Below, piece after piece: positions 11,223 through 22,217 of a DNA stretch of 64,000 bases (position 1 is its first letter; each line of letters starts with the position of its first letter). The notes below the pieces were generated by a model that was not told the origin of the DNA, did not search any database, and saw only the letters and a program-made list of their open reading frames with translations. The position numbers and the translations under genes were made by a program. The DNA comes from Skeletonema tropicum (lineage: Eukaryota > Bacillariophyta > Thalassiosirophyceae > Thalassiosirales > Thalassiosiraceae): assembly GCA_037178625.1 (NCBI GenBank), contig CM074133.1:2666001-2730000 (forward strand), in the 5' to 3' direction.

Positions 11223-11294
11223 TATTACTATTGCTATCCGCTGAAGAAGTTAATTCGAAAGCGTAGTCATCCACGCTTCGGTAATATAGTAATA
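11223..11294 (+). ncRNA. Candidate hammerhead ribozyme, type I-like (copy 2)
   Basis: Identical in fold to the motif at 8506-8577. CUGAAGA is at 11241-11247, GAAA at 11257-11260, and predicted cleavage falls between 11278 and 11279. Cleavage at both motifs would release a 2,717-nt RNA containing the full reverse-transcriptase frame. Exactly 86 nt separate the cleavage site from the element end at 11364. Confidence 0.72.
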
Positions 11295-11364
11295 CCACTT
11301 TATCTGATATTGGTTCATATATTGATTATAGAGAGAAGTAAGGTCGCTCGCTTCGCTCGCTCCC

Positions 11365-11526
11365 TTGTTGAGAGATGCATCGCGCCTTGGATTCTATTGA
11401 TTCCGACGCACGTAGACAATTGAAAATCTCGTTTTCTTTTCTACAGGGGCTTTTAAAAAGGAAAGTGCTTTTGCTTGCTACCACAGTAGCTGTTTTGGAG
11501 GCATCACGGGAACCGAGGCATCGATA
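11365..11526 (+). repeat. Right copy of the target-site duplication
   Basis: The 162 bp match 6756-6919. It ends 57 bp before the ATG of the TPR gene, so the promoter-proximal DNA of that gene was duplicated and the native upstream flank is now about 4.6 kb away. Confidence 0.9.
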
Positions 11527-11583
11527 ACGATAAAAGGACTGCACTCTCTTGTATCCTGCAGAGGGCATCATTACCTCTTGACC

Positions 11584-12696
11584 ATGGGGGACGAGAGCAC
11601 CCCATCTTCTTCCTCGAACAATGCCGCCCCAGAGGCGACAAAGAAAATGTTCCTGACAACCTCTGACATCATGAAGCGAATGAACGCCGCCATCAAAGAG
11701 AATGATGACAGCACATTATCTTCCGACACGGGAGGGTTCGAACTGCAACGAAAACTCCCAGATGGTTCCCACCGTCCTGCAAGTGACGCTGAGGTGGCTG
11801 CTGCCGACTTTCAAGCGAAAATGAAACAAGCGGCTGAGATGGTGGCAATGCTCCCTCCTCAGCAAAAATTGCAGTGGGCGAAGCATCAACGGATGGAGGG
11901 GAACAAACTATTTGCCACTGGGGAATATAAGGATGCTATGGATGTATATTTGACTTGTTTGGTGGCGATGGATCAAAGCTCGAAAGATGATAGTGATGGT
12001 GAAGTAGAAGAAGATAGCAAACAACATAGTATTGTTCCAACTGAACAAATAGAAGAAGAAATCAAACTCCCCGTCCTCCTCAATCTTGCACTCTGCGCCC
12101 TAAAGCTGGGCATGCTATCAAAAGCTGAAAAGTTCTGCAACTATGCAATGGAAATGGACGCCGGTAAATGTTCTGTAAAAGCGAACTTTCGAAGAGGAAG
12201 GACGCGCATGTTAATGGGCCATTATGCCTCTGCTAAATTGGATTTGGCAAGGGCTCTTGAACTCAATGATGAAATTATTGCGAAGGCAAAAGAAGAATGC
12301 GACGAGAAAAAAGAAGCGCAATCGGAAAGAGAGGTGATATTGCGTGAGATGGAAAAGTTGGATAGGCTTGTCTTTCGAGCGGAGAGGAACAAAGCTGTAC
12401 AGAAGAAGGCCATGGAGCGTGCGTTTCAATCAAGCTCGAAAGTGACAGATGATGACATCACCAATGGATTGTACCCAGAGAAAAAAACTCCAGAGATGCT
12501 ATCAAGTGAAGAACCATTGGAGGAGGAATATCAGTTGAGCTGTTTTGAATGGTATGTGCGCATGATTGGGCGATGTGCTCAGAAATTGTTAGATATTATT
12601 GGTGAGGAAGACGAAGGCGGCAAGGAAGAGGAGGGTATCCCCGTAGATCAAGAGCTCGTGAAGCAGTTTTTGGCCGACGCGAAGAAAAACGCATAA
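11584..12696 (+). CDS. TPR protein, co-chaperone-like
   Basis: 370 residues from ATG 11584, in a good context (ACCATGG). A Ser/Pro-rich, probably disordered N-terminus and a coiled segment precede tetratricopeptide repeats at about 100-220: GNKLFATGEYKDAMDVY, then LNLALCALKLGMLSKAEKFCNYA and RRGRTRMLMGHYASAKLDL. This spacing is typical of TPR clamps in immunophilin- and CHIP-like co-chaperones, but no peptidyl-prolyl isomerase or U-box is present. The C-terminus is highly charged. A single exon, no signal peptide, probably cytosolic. The exact partner cannot be told. A retroelement sits directly upstream. Confidence 0.8.
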   Translation: MGDESTPSSSSNNAAPEATKKMFLTTSDIMKRMNAAIKENDDSTLSSDTGGFELQRKLPDGSHRPASDAEVAAADFQAKMKQAAEMVAMLPPQQKLQWAKHQRMEGNKLFATGEYKDAMDVYLTCLVAMDQSSKDDSDGEVEEDSKQHSIVPTEQIEEEIKLPVLLNLALCALKLGMLSKAEKFCNYAMEMDAGKCSVKANFRRGRTRMLMGHYASAKLDLARALELNDEIIAKAKEECDEKKEAQSEREVILREMEKLDRLVFRAERNKAVQKKAMERAFQSSSKVTDDDITNGLYPEKKTPEMLSSEEPLEEEYQLSCFEWYVRMIGRCAQKLLDIIGEEDEGGKEEEGIPVDQELVKQFLADAKKNA

Positions 12697-12808
12697 AGAC
12701 ATATACACAATGGAGTTACTTCCCACTGGGAAAGGATACGTTCATACGCCCATAATAAGTAGCATATCAAGTTATCATCCATACAATACAATGTTATAAA
12801 CCTATAAA

Positions 12809-15800
12809 CTACTCAAAGCATTTCTTCATTAAACGACAACAATCACTGCAAATTTCCTTCATCCAGGGAACCTGCGAGCAACCTCCTCTATTTGCCCCAG
12901 ATACGCATAGGAATGGCGCAAGCATGGACTTAGGACAGCGATTTATATCTCCATGACATACATCTGGAGGACAGGGAGGACAAACTTCATCTGTTTCATG
13001 ATCCTTCTTCGTTTTAGGCTCCTCTTGAGTGATTGGCACGCATCTATCTGGATCACAAGAACCGCACTCTTTCATATATTCCCTTCCTCCTACTTGACGA
13101 CATGCTCCAACTTCGCTTGAACCAAATGCTTTCATTAGCCATGTGATCCTTTCGCGACAAGTGAATCCTCCTGCATTTCGTTCTAGTGCCTCGTTGGTGC
13201 AAGTATGCTTACATTCGCAGCTACTACTAATACTCAAAGAAATTGGTTTATGTGGCTCCACTTGCCCAACCTTGCCTTCTTCTTTTGCAACCGTTTCCAC
13301 GTGTTCAAGCCGCAGTGGTTCCACATCGGGCCTTGTAGAGATGTACCAGAGAGTATTTGTCAAAGAATGCCCGTTACCACCAGCAGTTTCAAACACATTT
13401 TTCGGCAAGTCTATTGCACGTTTTGCAGCTAGTTCCCTATGCCCAACGGCAGCGAGTACTGCAAATTGAAGAATGGACCAGCCTTGATCTGTACAAGTGA
13501 AATCCCTCTCACAACTTTCAGAGAAGGGGAAATAAACTTGCCTTAACCAGTCAATATCATCCCTCCTCTCAGAAATGCTGGTCAATGGCATCAACTGGAT
13601 ACCATATACAAGAAATAGGGCATTCCCAAACCAAGTCTGTGCTTGCACCATTGTCTGCCAAACCATTCCAACTACTGCTGGCTTATATTGTTTGGGATAG
13701 ATTGTCTTTGAAGGAGTATCACCGTGAAGCACGTGCCAATATCGCTGAGCAGAACGAACTTCAGTTGCAGCAAGCAACCTTCCCATAAGCGAAACTCTAC
13801 GAGCAACATCAGCATTATTCGCCACTGATGGATCATCAACTGTGCCATCTCCCCACGCATGCATACACACTGATCCATACAATGCTATTCCTTCGTAAGC
13901 ATGGATTGCCTCACTAGACGATTCTTGATTACGTCCGTTTGGATAAGGTTGACCTCCCAGCGTTGCGATACCGGAAGCCCAAGAACTTCCTAAAAACCAA
14001 TCCTTTTGTCTGAATTGTGGAAAGAACTTGTCATGGGTGGAAGGATTAGCGATATCTCTGATTAACAGTAACACCTCTTCAAAGTGTTTCCGAGCCCAAA
14101 CGTAATCGTAGTTCGACACTACAGCAGCAGCATAAATGAGATAGCCATAATGGAAGTGATGATCATTGTACCAGCCATTGCCAAAATTCAAACCTGGATC
14201 AGCATAGGAAGGGCAATTTGGAAACTTATTACGACATTTTCTTGTTCCCTCGTCGAACAAGCAACCACATGAAACCATACCACCCCATTCTCGGTCGTAT
14301 GTGAACTTTGCCGGAGCAGTTCCGTTCAGCCAAATTTCAACTCCGCTGCGGAGCCTTGCTACCGCAGCAGCAATGTCTTCATCAGAGGGCAAGTTTGCTT
14401 TCTTGCATGCTTCAACAATTTTTAATTGCTCACGTTCACTAGAATCGTCAAGGTTGAAAGAGTCGGTGTTTGGAGTAGCAGCTAGCCCTCTAAGCTCCGA
14501 GGCGATGACTATGATCCTTCCAAGCTTGGCAAGCTGCTTGCCACTGAAGTAAGTGTCTCCATCACCGCTCATGTAATTTTCTGGCAATTCAAAGTGGATA
14601 TCTTCTGATACCGCCTTTGCAAGCGATGGAATCAACTCATGATGTGGAGGTCGCAATGCGACGAAGGACGGAGGGCCACCCAAGCTTTCCCGAAGGTTCC
14701 ACATATTACCAGCAAGTAAACAAGCAGACCCATGAATCCCTCCACTGCAGTAGCCAGTCTCTTTACTCGACTGCACTTCAAAATTCATCGAGTCCAGATG
14801 ATGAGGTAATGCATACATCAATAGATCGTGATCTGTTGTTGAGTTTGAGCCAGTCATTGATCGTGATCCCCAGTCAAATGTGATGAAGGCATCTGTAACT
14901 TCTTTTGTATCACTATCCAGAGGAAAGTTATACAGTAAGGAAGGATTCTTTGGATATGCATCGGCATGCTGTCTCAGCAGAGATGCAAGTTTTGTTTCGC
15001 CGCGAGGCTTTCTACCTTCACAGAAGAGTGCGTTGCTTCCATAAGTGCAATTGTTCTCAAGTGCAGCTCGAATGATAATTGGCTCGTCATCATCAACTAC
15101 GTGAAGCCCAAAAGCGGCCTGAGTTGAAAAATCAACCACACCAGGAGGTAGTGCTTTGGGTGTCTCAGCAGCTTCGTCATGGAGGAATTCAACAATCGCT
15201 GGCCGAGAAAAGAATAGAAGCCAAGTCATATCTGACTCCTTGAAGCTCAGTGATATTTCCTTGTTTACATGATATTGCCTTGCCTCGTTGATTCCATCGC
15301 CCAAATATCCAGGGTCGTACTCGTCTGACGAAAGGCTAATACCATCAATAGTTGGAGCAACAATTAAAGGAACCTCACTTATGACGGCAGGAGACATCTT
15401 TGCATCGTACTCCATTGTAACATATGGTATGCCACGGACAATACTAGTCCTCATTTTGTGATTTTCGGACTTGGTCCACTTCAATCCGATTCCCAGTTGG
15501 CTTGGAGGACTATCTTCATCAACTGTGTACACATCTTTCACTGCATTACTGCCAAGTGTTAATCCATGCCGGGCTACTGTTGACAACTGTACAATCGTAT
15601 CTCCAGCTTCGAGATGAGGGAATTGTATCCTAACTCCTTGAATTGGTCCTATGAAATCTAAAATATATGCTGTAAAAGACAAAAAACAAAAGAGAAGTGA
15701 GCGTGTGCGACGTTAGTGCTTGCTGAAGTCCTTTGTCATGGAATTTCATCAAGGACAACATGTACTCACGTATAGTATACACTCTATTGGCAATGCCCAA

Positions 15801-16496
15801 CCGTCCATCATTGACACTCCCAACAAGAAGAGATTGATACCAAGCATTAGTGGGCATAGCTGGTTTAGGCACAGTCTCCACATCAAAGTTTGGATCATTG
15901 AACTCATACGAAGGAGCATCTTCTCGCCTCAATGAACCAAACACCTTTCCAGGTCTACTACCCATCGAGCGGATATAATCATCAATTCCAATTTCAGCTG
16001 GTGACTTTAACGAAAATGGAGCTGGGTCGCTATCAAGGTAGTTATTGTTCATTGAAGGAGATGATGGCAGGCCTTTTGATTTGTAGGGAGGAACAAGACC
16101 TGTACTACCGAGTAGGTAAGGTGATTGCTCATCATCGAAGGCTGCTTTCATGGTATTTGGCGAGGCTGTCTTGGCGATGGCGACCCAAGCAACAATCAGT
16201 GTTGCAATCGTTGCATACACATGCCGGTGAGTATTGAGACTGATGGTCAACTCGGAAGAAGAATCATCATTGTTACTTTTTGCAGCACTGCTGGAAGAGC
16301 TGGAAGATGAGCTTTGATAGGAGACTACTGAGCTTCCATTACCGACAGCACCTTCCTCGACGGTGCTTAGGAGCCCTCGTTGCTCACTTTTCAGCTCCAT
16401 ACTGCCACTCAATGAGATTGAAGTAAGTATGCCTGTTCCCTCGCGTACAATATCAGAGTTGATGATGGGATTGGCATTTTTCTGAGCTGATGCCAT
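12809..16496 (-). CDS. Glycoside hydrolase family 81 endo-beta-1,3-glucanase, membrane-anchored
   Basis: Two exons on the minus strand, 16496-15770 and 15669-12809 (GTGAGT donor, TTTTACAG acceptor), encode 1,195 residues with phase kept. A cytosolic Ser-rich N-terminus and one membrane helix (about 90-110, ATIATLIVAWVAIAK) suggest a type II membrane protein. The GH81 fold begins near PTNAWYQSLLVG. Catalytic-region motifs are DHHFHYGYLIYAA (about 745-757, with the candidate general-acid Asp) and NQESSSEAIHAYEG (about 823-836, with the candidate Glu base). GH81 enzymes cut beta-1,3-glucan internally by inversion. Residues 1060-1195 form two cysteine-rich modules, the first matching those in the GH16 protein at 48034. 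Substrate may be chrysolaminarin or callose-like wall glucan. Confidence 0.92.
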
Positions 16497-16731
16497 ACAT
16501 AGCTATTTGCCATCAACTATCTACTTATCGGTCATTTTAAGGAATTGTTATTTGAAGGAATTTGCTGCCACTTGCCAAGTGGAACCTCTCACTTTTTCAT
16601 TTTTCATCTTCAACACAACTTGTGAGTGTGAGGTGTTCTTCGAAAAATAAATCAATCTTTTGGATCCCCTTCAATTCATTAGAAGAAGAAGAACAATAGA
16701 CTGTACAAATTTAATACTATCATCTAAAACC

Positions 16732-17416
16732 ATGCGTGTCTTATTATCAGCAATTGCTCTCCTCCTCGCAGGAAGCGCCAGTGCATTTGCCCCAGCACCC
16801 ATCTGCAGACAAAACAATGTTGCCGCTGCTTCTTCTCCTCTTTTCATGTCCGAGGCAGCAACCGCAGAACCGGCCGCCATGGCCGATGCTGGAAAACCAC
16901 CTGCAGAATCAGATGCTGATTCAAATGTAGCCGATGACACAATCCCCACCAAGTTACCCAGTGATGTGGGTATGGATTATGTCCCATTGGCAACCATGTT
17001 GGCCACCGGACAATGGGCCGAAGCCGATCAATTCACTCGTGATGCTCTCATCGAGCTTGCTGGATCAAAAGAGAAGGGACGTACCTTTGTGTACTGGACG
17101 GAAGTGAAGCGTATTCCATCGACAGATTTGGCCACAATTGAGCGTCTTTGGAATAAGTTTTCCAAGGGTAAGTTCGGGTACAGTGTACAAAAGAAGAAGT
17201 GGAGACAGAGCAAGGGCGATTTTGAAGCCTGGTGCAAAAAGATTGGATGGACTACCACAGATGGTGAAGTAGAGCGTAAGAAGCGTTGGTTTGGAGCTTC
17301 AGAATTCATTTATGATTTGAAGAAGGCTCCTGAGGGTCATTTGCCTTTGACCAGTGCCCTGAGGGGTAACAAGTTTGATCAAAGAGCTTCTGAACCATCC
17401 TGTTTGGGAAAACTGA
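16732..17416 (+). CDS. GUN4: GUN4-type tetrapyrrole-binding regulator, plastid-targeted
   Basis: The start MRVLLSAIALLLAGSASAFAP gives a signal peptide ending in ASAFAP, the diatom bipartite plastid-import signature. The GUN4 domain follows: DYVPLATMLATGQWAEADQ and LWNKFSKGKFGYSVQ, then GWTTTDGEV and APEGHLPLTSALRG. GUN4 binds protoporphyrin and Mg-protoporphyrin and stimulates Mg-chelatase in chlorophyll synthesis. The raw frame runs to 17514 with an unlikely tail. Removing one T from the TTT at 17374-17376 gives NKLIKELLNHPVWEN and a stop at 17414-17416, as expected for the family. I take this as the true end. Confidence 0.9.
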
Positions 17417-17819
17417 TGACTGGAAGAAGGAGCCATAGATTGGTTGCGTTTGAACTAAACAACAAAACACAACAAATGATCGGTTTCATATCAGTGATGG
17501 GGTGTAGCATATGAATATAGAGGCAGTCGTAACTGTGACTAAAAATAGTTTTCATTGTAGAGATGCTTTCATCAAACAGTCGCTTCTACCGTGCGTCTAG
17601 CTTGATTAGTGATGCGATCTGGGAAGTAAAGCTGTTACAGCACCTGTTCGTTGTCATTTATCGTGGATAATGTCACCTGTAGAGATGGCCCACCAGACGT
17701 ACTTTGAAATTTCTTTTACAGTACCTTTTAGCTTGATTATTATTTTATGACCACCGAAACAACTTCTACAACCATCGATGTCTTTTTTAATATCTATCTA
17801 CATCAAGGAGGTGTCACGA
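17417..17819. other. Convergent intergenic region
   Basis: AT-rich space between the 3' ends of the GUN4 gene (plus) and the translocase gene (minus). I see only likely 3' untranslated DNA and no structured element. Confidence 0.5.
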
Positions 17820-19635
17820 TTAGCTTTCTTCTGCTGCCATGGCTTCATCGAATTGAACAGACAGACTATTCACAGCCTTGAACCAGAACGTGAGCAACAC
17901 GGCGAGGATTCCCTGCCAACCACGGTGTAGCAGCAGCGAGACTGCCAACGCCAAAGATGAGGAATTGTTGGATCAACGCTCCTCCACTCTTCCCTAATGG
18001 GTTACCAACAACGTCAACGGCAGCTTTGCCCTTGGTCTTGGAGTCTTGATCCAATGGAATGTAAGCCATTTCTTTACATGGATCAAACAAGGAGTACTTC
18101 GAACTCTTGCTGAGAATATTCTGAGCAGCTCCTACGAGCACATGCGAGCATCAGTGGTGTAGTTCCAAGACTAGCAGCGATAGGTTCGAAGAATGGTGCA
18201 AAGAGAGTAAGCGCATAAAACGCCATTCCAGTAACACCAATCATCGTAGGGGTGACCTTGGCAGCGAAACCCCATCCAAACTTTTGGAAGATCTTCCTTC
18301 CGAGCAACATCATGATGAGTGTCACGGATCCTGTAGCTGAGGAGAAGTTACCCATGAAAGAACTGTATGCGTTAGGGTCAGGGTATGCAGCCTTTAGCTT
18401 TGCCTTCCAACTAACTTCTACCAAGTTGATGCACATTCCATACGAGATAACCAACGTAGCCAAATTACGAATGTATGGAGAAGAAACCAAGAACTTGGCT
18501 GAATCCTTCAAACTCATCTTAACCTTCTTCTTCTTCTTTTTGTCTGCCCTCTTCGTTTGGTCAAAGCATGCTGGATCAGTCAACACCTTCTTTTGCATAT
18601 AATTAAAGATAGAAACAAGGCATCCTCCAGAGGCGACGACAGCTCCCATGAGGTATTTCACACTCACGCCCCATGGATCTACACCAGGTGGCAAGTTCGC
18701 TCGCATTGCAGAAACAAATCGAACATATTGGCCCGAAAAGATAAGAGCAACATTGGCTCCGAGACCAAAGAGTGGATCTGTTGAAAACGATGTGCATTGT
18801 CTATGAGCATACTATAGCAATGAATACATATAAGTGGCAATCACATCATGCCATTTCACACTCACAATATTTCTTGGCCTCATCAACAGTCGTAACCTCA
18901 TTTGCAAAACTCCAAAACAACAAACTTGCTACAACACTTCCCCACATCTCCGCCATGACATAAAAGACGGCATAACTCCAATTACGAACAATAGCCAATG
19001 GAGCACTAAATCCCTCTGGCAAAGCCAATGCAATCTTATCCACAAATGCATGAGGATGAAGCATTCCAACATTCGGAAAGATGATGAATGCAAATGCCGC
19101 AAAAAAGATGAGGAAGGGAATAGTACACGCATAAAATACATCCTTTTGTTCCATCCTATCGCACAATTTGGAATATAGCGCGGTGAATCCAATAGCCGCA
19201 GGAAGATTCACATATGTTTTGATGAATGGGATAACTTCGGCTCCGGATCCTTTGGCAGTGACCATTAATACATCTTTGGTATCACGGAGAATCGTAGTAG
19301 TTGAATAGAATGAAGAAGAACATACTAGCCAAGGGGATGAGCTTCTTGCGTTCGTTAGCGGGAGGAATCTTTGATTTCAATTTCTCCATGAATGATTTCT
19401 TAGGAGGTTGTGCGGCTGCTGCATCTCCTTCTGACATGTAGAGGCTACTACTACTTCTGGTAATACTGCATTTGTTGTTGTCAATCGTATTTGCAAAGGG
19501 AGATCGGAACGCTTTTGTGTTGGAAGCACTACTTGTTGGAGCAACGAGAGATCCGACTCGACCAGCAGGAGAGAAACCTGATGATGCATGGAGAGCGGCT
19601 AGGAGGCAAACGATTGCAGCTGTAAACTTCCCCAT
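17820..19635 (-). CDS. NTT: Plastid ATP/ADP translocase (NTT, TLC family)
   Basis: Exons 19635-18866 and 18777-17820 (GTGAGT donor, phase kept: [15 protein letters not shown]). The N-terminus has a signal peptide and an SGFSP cleavage motif, so import into the complex plastid is likely. The body is a polytopic nucleotide transporter: [90 protein letters not shown]. These are hallmarks of the NTT family that exchanges ATP, ADP or other nucleotides across plastid membranes. Three single extra bases, near 19295-19300, at 18142 and at 17909-17910, break the frame. Removing them restores conserved sequence up to [10 protein letters not shown] and the stop. Confidence 0.92.
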
Positions 19636-20002
19636 CTTTACGGACTAGCTATATTGATGACTATGAATTGATGGCTATGATGGCAGTTATGGAGGAATAA
19701 TGATTCCAGAACGCAAACGCAATGATTGGCCGAACTCTTTGGCATCACCGACGATGATCTTTCTCATTTTTCAACTTCCTCAACTTCCCTCCGACATCAC
19801 GCTAGTAGCTAGCTTTCTCACCGTACATTTTCCCGACGACGACAGGCCTTCGCTGTCTGCAGCGTGGAACCACTTCTTCTCATTCTCCACAACATGCCAG
19901 TGCTGAGGAATACCTTAATAGGAGTACCTACTTAGAATAGTAAGAACGGCAACGTAGAAAAGAAATATAAGACTCTTTGCAATTGAAGGCATCAGTAATA
20001 TT
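19636..20002. promoter_or_regulatory. Divergent promoter region between NTT and TRM112
   Basis: The 367 bp separate two start codons facing away from each other. CT-rich stretches and GCTAGTAGCTAGC near 19801 are visible. No certain TATA or initiator element can be assigned. Confidence 0.4.
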
Positions 20003-20628
20003 ATGAGGCTGCTAACACATAATTTTCTCCAGTCCAACGTCAAGGGGTGCGTTCGATTTAATTTGTTCACGTGGTTATGCGGAAGTAACGTTCGTTTGTT
20101 TCTTTGTTCCCGAGTCTGATATGATGGCCACCCAGAGATATCAGCTGCGTCATTCATCGGTTAGAAGAGTTCATACTTGTCGACGCCATGCAGCAATGCC
20201 AAAGATTGACTCAGATACGTGATTTTCCTAACCTTTTTCATCTACAACTTTCCACACTGGTCACACACAGGACGGAAAAAGGCTACCCTCTCAACATTGA
20301 AGTAACCACAATCAAATACGAAGAATCGCCAGTTGACAAGGAGTTCCTACTCAACCTATTACCAAAACTAAATTACAATGCACTACTAGCTGCAGTCCAA
20401 CAAATGAGCCCACATTGCGCACAACCCTTGCCAGAATTACCAGAGACAATGGATGTATCCAATACAGAACAAAATCAAAACTTAGATGATGCCACAATTG
20501 CCAATCTGCACAAAGTGTTATTTGATGTGTATTTGGTAGAGGGATTTTTGGTGTGTCCAGATACTGGAAGAAAGTTTCCTGTAAAGGAGTGCATTCCAAA
20601 TATGATTTTGCATGAAGATGAAATATAG
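20003..20628 (+). CDS. TRM112: TRM112-like methyltransferase activator
   Basis: Two exons, 20003-20046 and 20271-20628, give 133 residues. The short first exon encodes MRLLTHNFLQSNVKG, the classic TRM112 start, and joins in phase to TEKGYPLNIEV. The family C-terminus is clear: VLFDVYLVEGFLVCPDTGR, then KFPVKECIPNMILHEDEI, with one visible zinc-ribbon Cys. TRM112 is the small obligate partner of several tRNA, rRNA and release-factor methyltransferases (for example Trm9/ALKBH8, Trm11, Mtq2, Bud23). An ATG at 20188 also opens the second exon but lies inside the intron and lacks the conserved N-terminus. Confidence 0.93.
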
Positions 20629-21408
20629 CCAAGGAAACGTATGTTATGGCGTAGAAGAAGTCACAAAGAAAAGGATCGCTTCTTTAGAAAGACATGTTTG
20701 GTGCACTGACACTTTCTCGATGAATAGCATGAGCAGCTTTATCAGTTTTCCGGGGGCGGATACAAAAACAATTCTATAAATGATGTGTTGAAACGAAACA
20801 ATGAGTGCACGTATACGCTTGATTATTTTTATCAGATTGCAATGGTTAACGAATCATGAAGACGCGCGCGCGCAAGAGCTTTATAATTGATGTGAGAGGA
20901 AACTCGCATTTACTACAACAATCGATAACAGAACAATAATAAATCTCTAGCAATATTCTGAATCCAAGAAGTAATTCAATTGCAACTGCATGATAAGTAA
21001 ATAGAACACACCAATACCAATTAGCGCTCATAAAGCCCATCGCAACGCCAGTGACGTCCCCTCCCCATCAAGGTGTGATGGGTGTCATGCTTGAAGACAT
21101 AACATGAGTGCAAGTACGATTAACTCCGAAGTTGATGTTTTTTTTTGCGGAGGAGAGACAGAAGGTCATGTCAACTTTGAAGAAAAAGACTAAATTAGTC
21201 TTCGATTCCTACGTTGGCTGTCATACCAAACTTCCGATACGGTACTGAAGTATCCGGCACCACAGCCAAATGAAAAAAAGAACTTCGGCAGCAGCAGCAC
21301 CACGAAAAACCAAGAGGCATTATGCAAGTATCATTTAACGCTGGAAGCGAATCGCCACAAAAATAACAGTCGGGCAGGCAATAGAAATACTCTTATGTCA
21401 TTATTATC
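20629..21408. other. Intergenic region without recognised gene
   Basis: About 780 bp. A (CG)5 run lies near 20864-20873. No open frame with family resemblance was seen; 20846-21040 (minus) is open but looks random. Confidence 0.5.
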
Positions 21409-21789
21409 ATGATATGCAGTCAAGAAGATATCGCTTCAAAATTGCTGCAGTCGACAGATGCGCGTATCGCCGAAGCTGCGAAGCGGGTATTCTCGTTGAC
21501 TAATTATCCGGTTGCTGTCATGTCCAGCACCCTCCCTGAGGTATCAAACAACGTCTCATCTGGTTCGGTAAACGACAAAAAATATACTGCTGATATCGCC
21601 GCCGATCAATGTCAAAATGGCGACCATGAGATGAGCACATCACCCCAAAACAAAGCGGGCGGAGTCAAACATACCGCAAACATCAAAAGTGGGCCGATCG
21701 ATACTACCACAACAAATGAAGAGGCTTTTGAGGACGCCCAAGCGGGCGATAAGAAACCATCATCTACAGAACGATTACAACGCAGGTAA
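21409..21789 (+). CDS. Hypothetical acidic/Ser-Thr-rich ORF, possible first exon
   Basis: 126 codons starting ATGATATGCAGTC. The composition (Ser, Thr, Asp, Asn, Lys) is that of a disordered protein. The frame ends inside a good donor, CGCAG|GTAAGTTT at 21785/21786, so it may be an exon rather than a whole gene. Joining to AG sites near 21880 or 21980 meets stops in that phase, so I could not link it to the bZIP gene downstream. No family recognised. Confidence 0.35.
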   Translation: MICSQEDIASKLLQSTDARIAEAAKRVFSLTNYPVAVMSSTLPEVSNNVSSGSVNDKKYTADIAADQCQNGDHEMSTSPQNKAGGVKHTANIKSGPIDTTTTNEEAFEDAQAGDKKPSSTERLQRR

Positions 21790-22217
21790 GTTTATTTCCA
21801 TAATGAAAAGGCAACGAACAGGGCCGCCAAAGACGCCCTAATTAATCGCCATGGTGACCTTCCCACGGCTGATTTACAGAATTCATGCCACCCCACTTGA
21901 GGCCTCGTGCATGCCACGTACGCGTCTGGCAACAAAAAGACACAAAACCAGATTTTTTTAGAGTGGACCAGATTGTTTTACAGGACAGATGGTTTCTGGT
22001 GGAGCGCGTTGAATTCTTGCAGCAAAAAATGACGCTGCATTCTTTTTTCGAGAATGACAACCTGCTGTTTCTGTGGCTTTCTGTGAAGTTGAAGTGTGCC
22101 CATCAGTCTATCCAATCTGTTTTTCAATCACCTCCACTAACCAATCATACCATTGTATTAATTGCTCCTCTGTTATTATCCGCCGACCCTCCCGACCACC
22201 ACGACTACACCTTCCTC

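Larger units (their letters stand above)
6920..11364 (+). mobile_element. Penelope-like retroelement insertion (truncated copy plus full copy)
   Basis: Order: an 86-nt inverted piece (6920-7005), a repeated 22-nt terminal motif (7006-7027), a 5'-truncated copy (7028-8561), a full monomer (8562-11278, 2,717 nt) and the first 86 nt of a further monomer (11279-11364), inside a ~163-bp target duplication. The shared parts of the copies differ only by a 6-bp CTCTAC indel and a few substitutions, so insertion was recent. A partial copy upstream of a full one, inverted terminal sequence and a hammerhead-like motif in the repeated region all match Penelope-like elements. No GIY-YIG endonuclease is visible, as in the known endonuclease-deficient PLEs. 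It lies just upstream of the TPR gene. Confidence 0.85.

Noticed and set aside
17820..19635. Calling the translocase a pseudogene
   Set aside because: All three breaks are single extra bases and the sequence on both sides is fully conserved; other genes in the window show the same pattern, so consensus error is likelier.
21885..22217. N-terminal extension of the bZIP protein
   Set aside because: Composition is UTR-like, without resemblance to any domain, and a good ATG follows just before the first bZIP.
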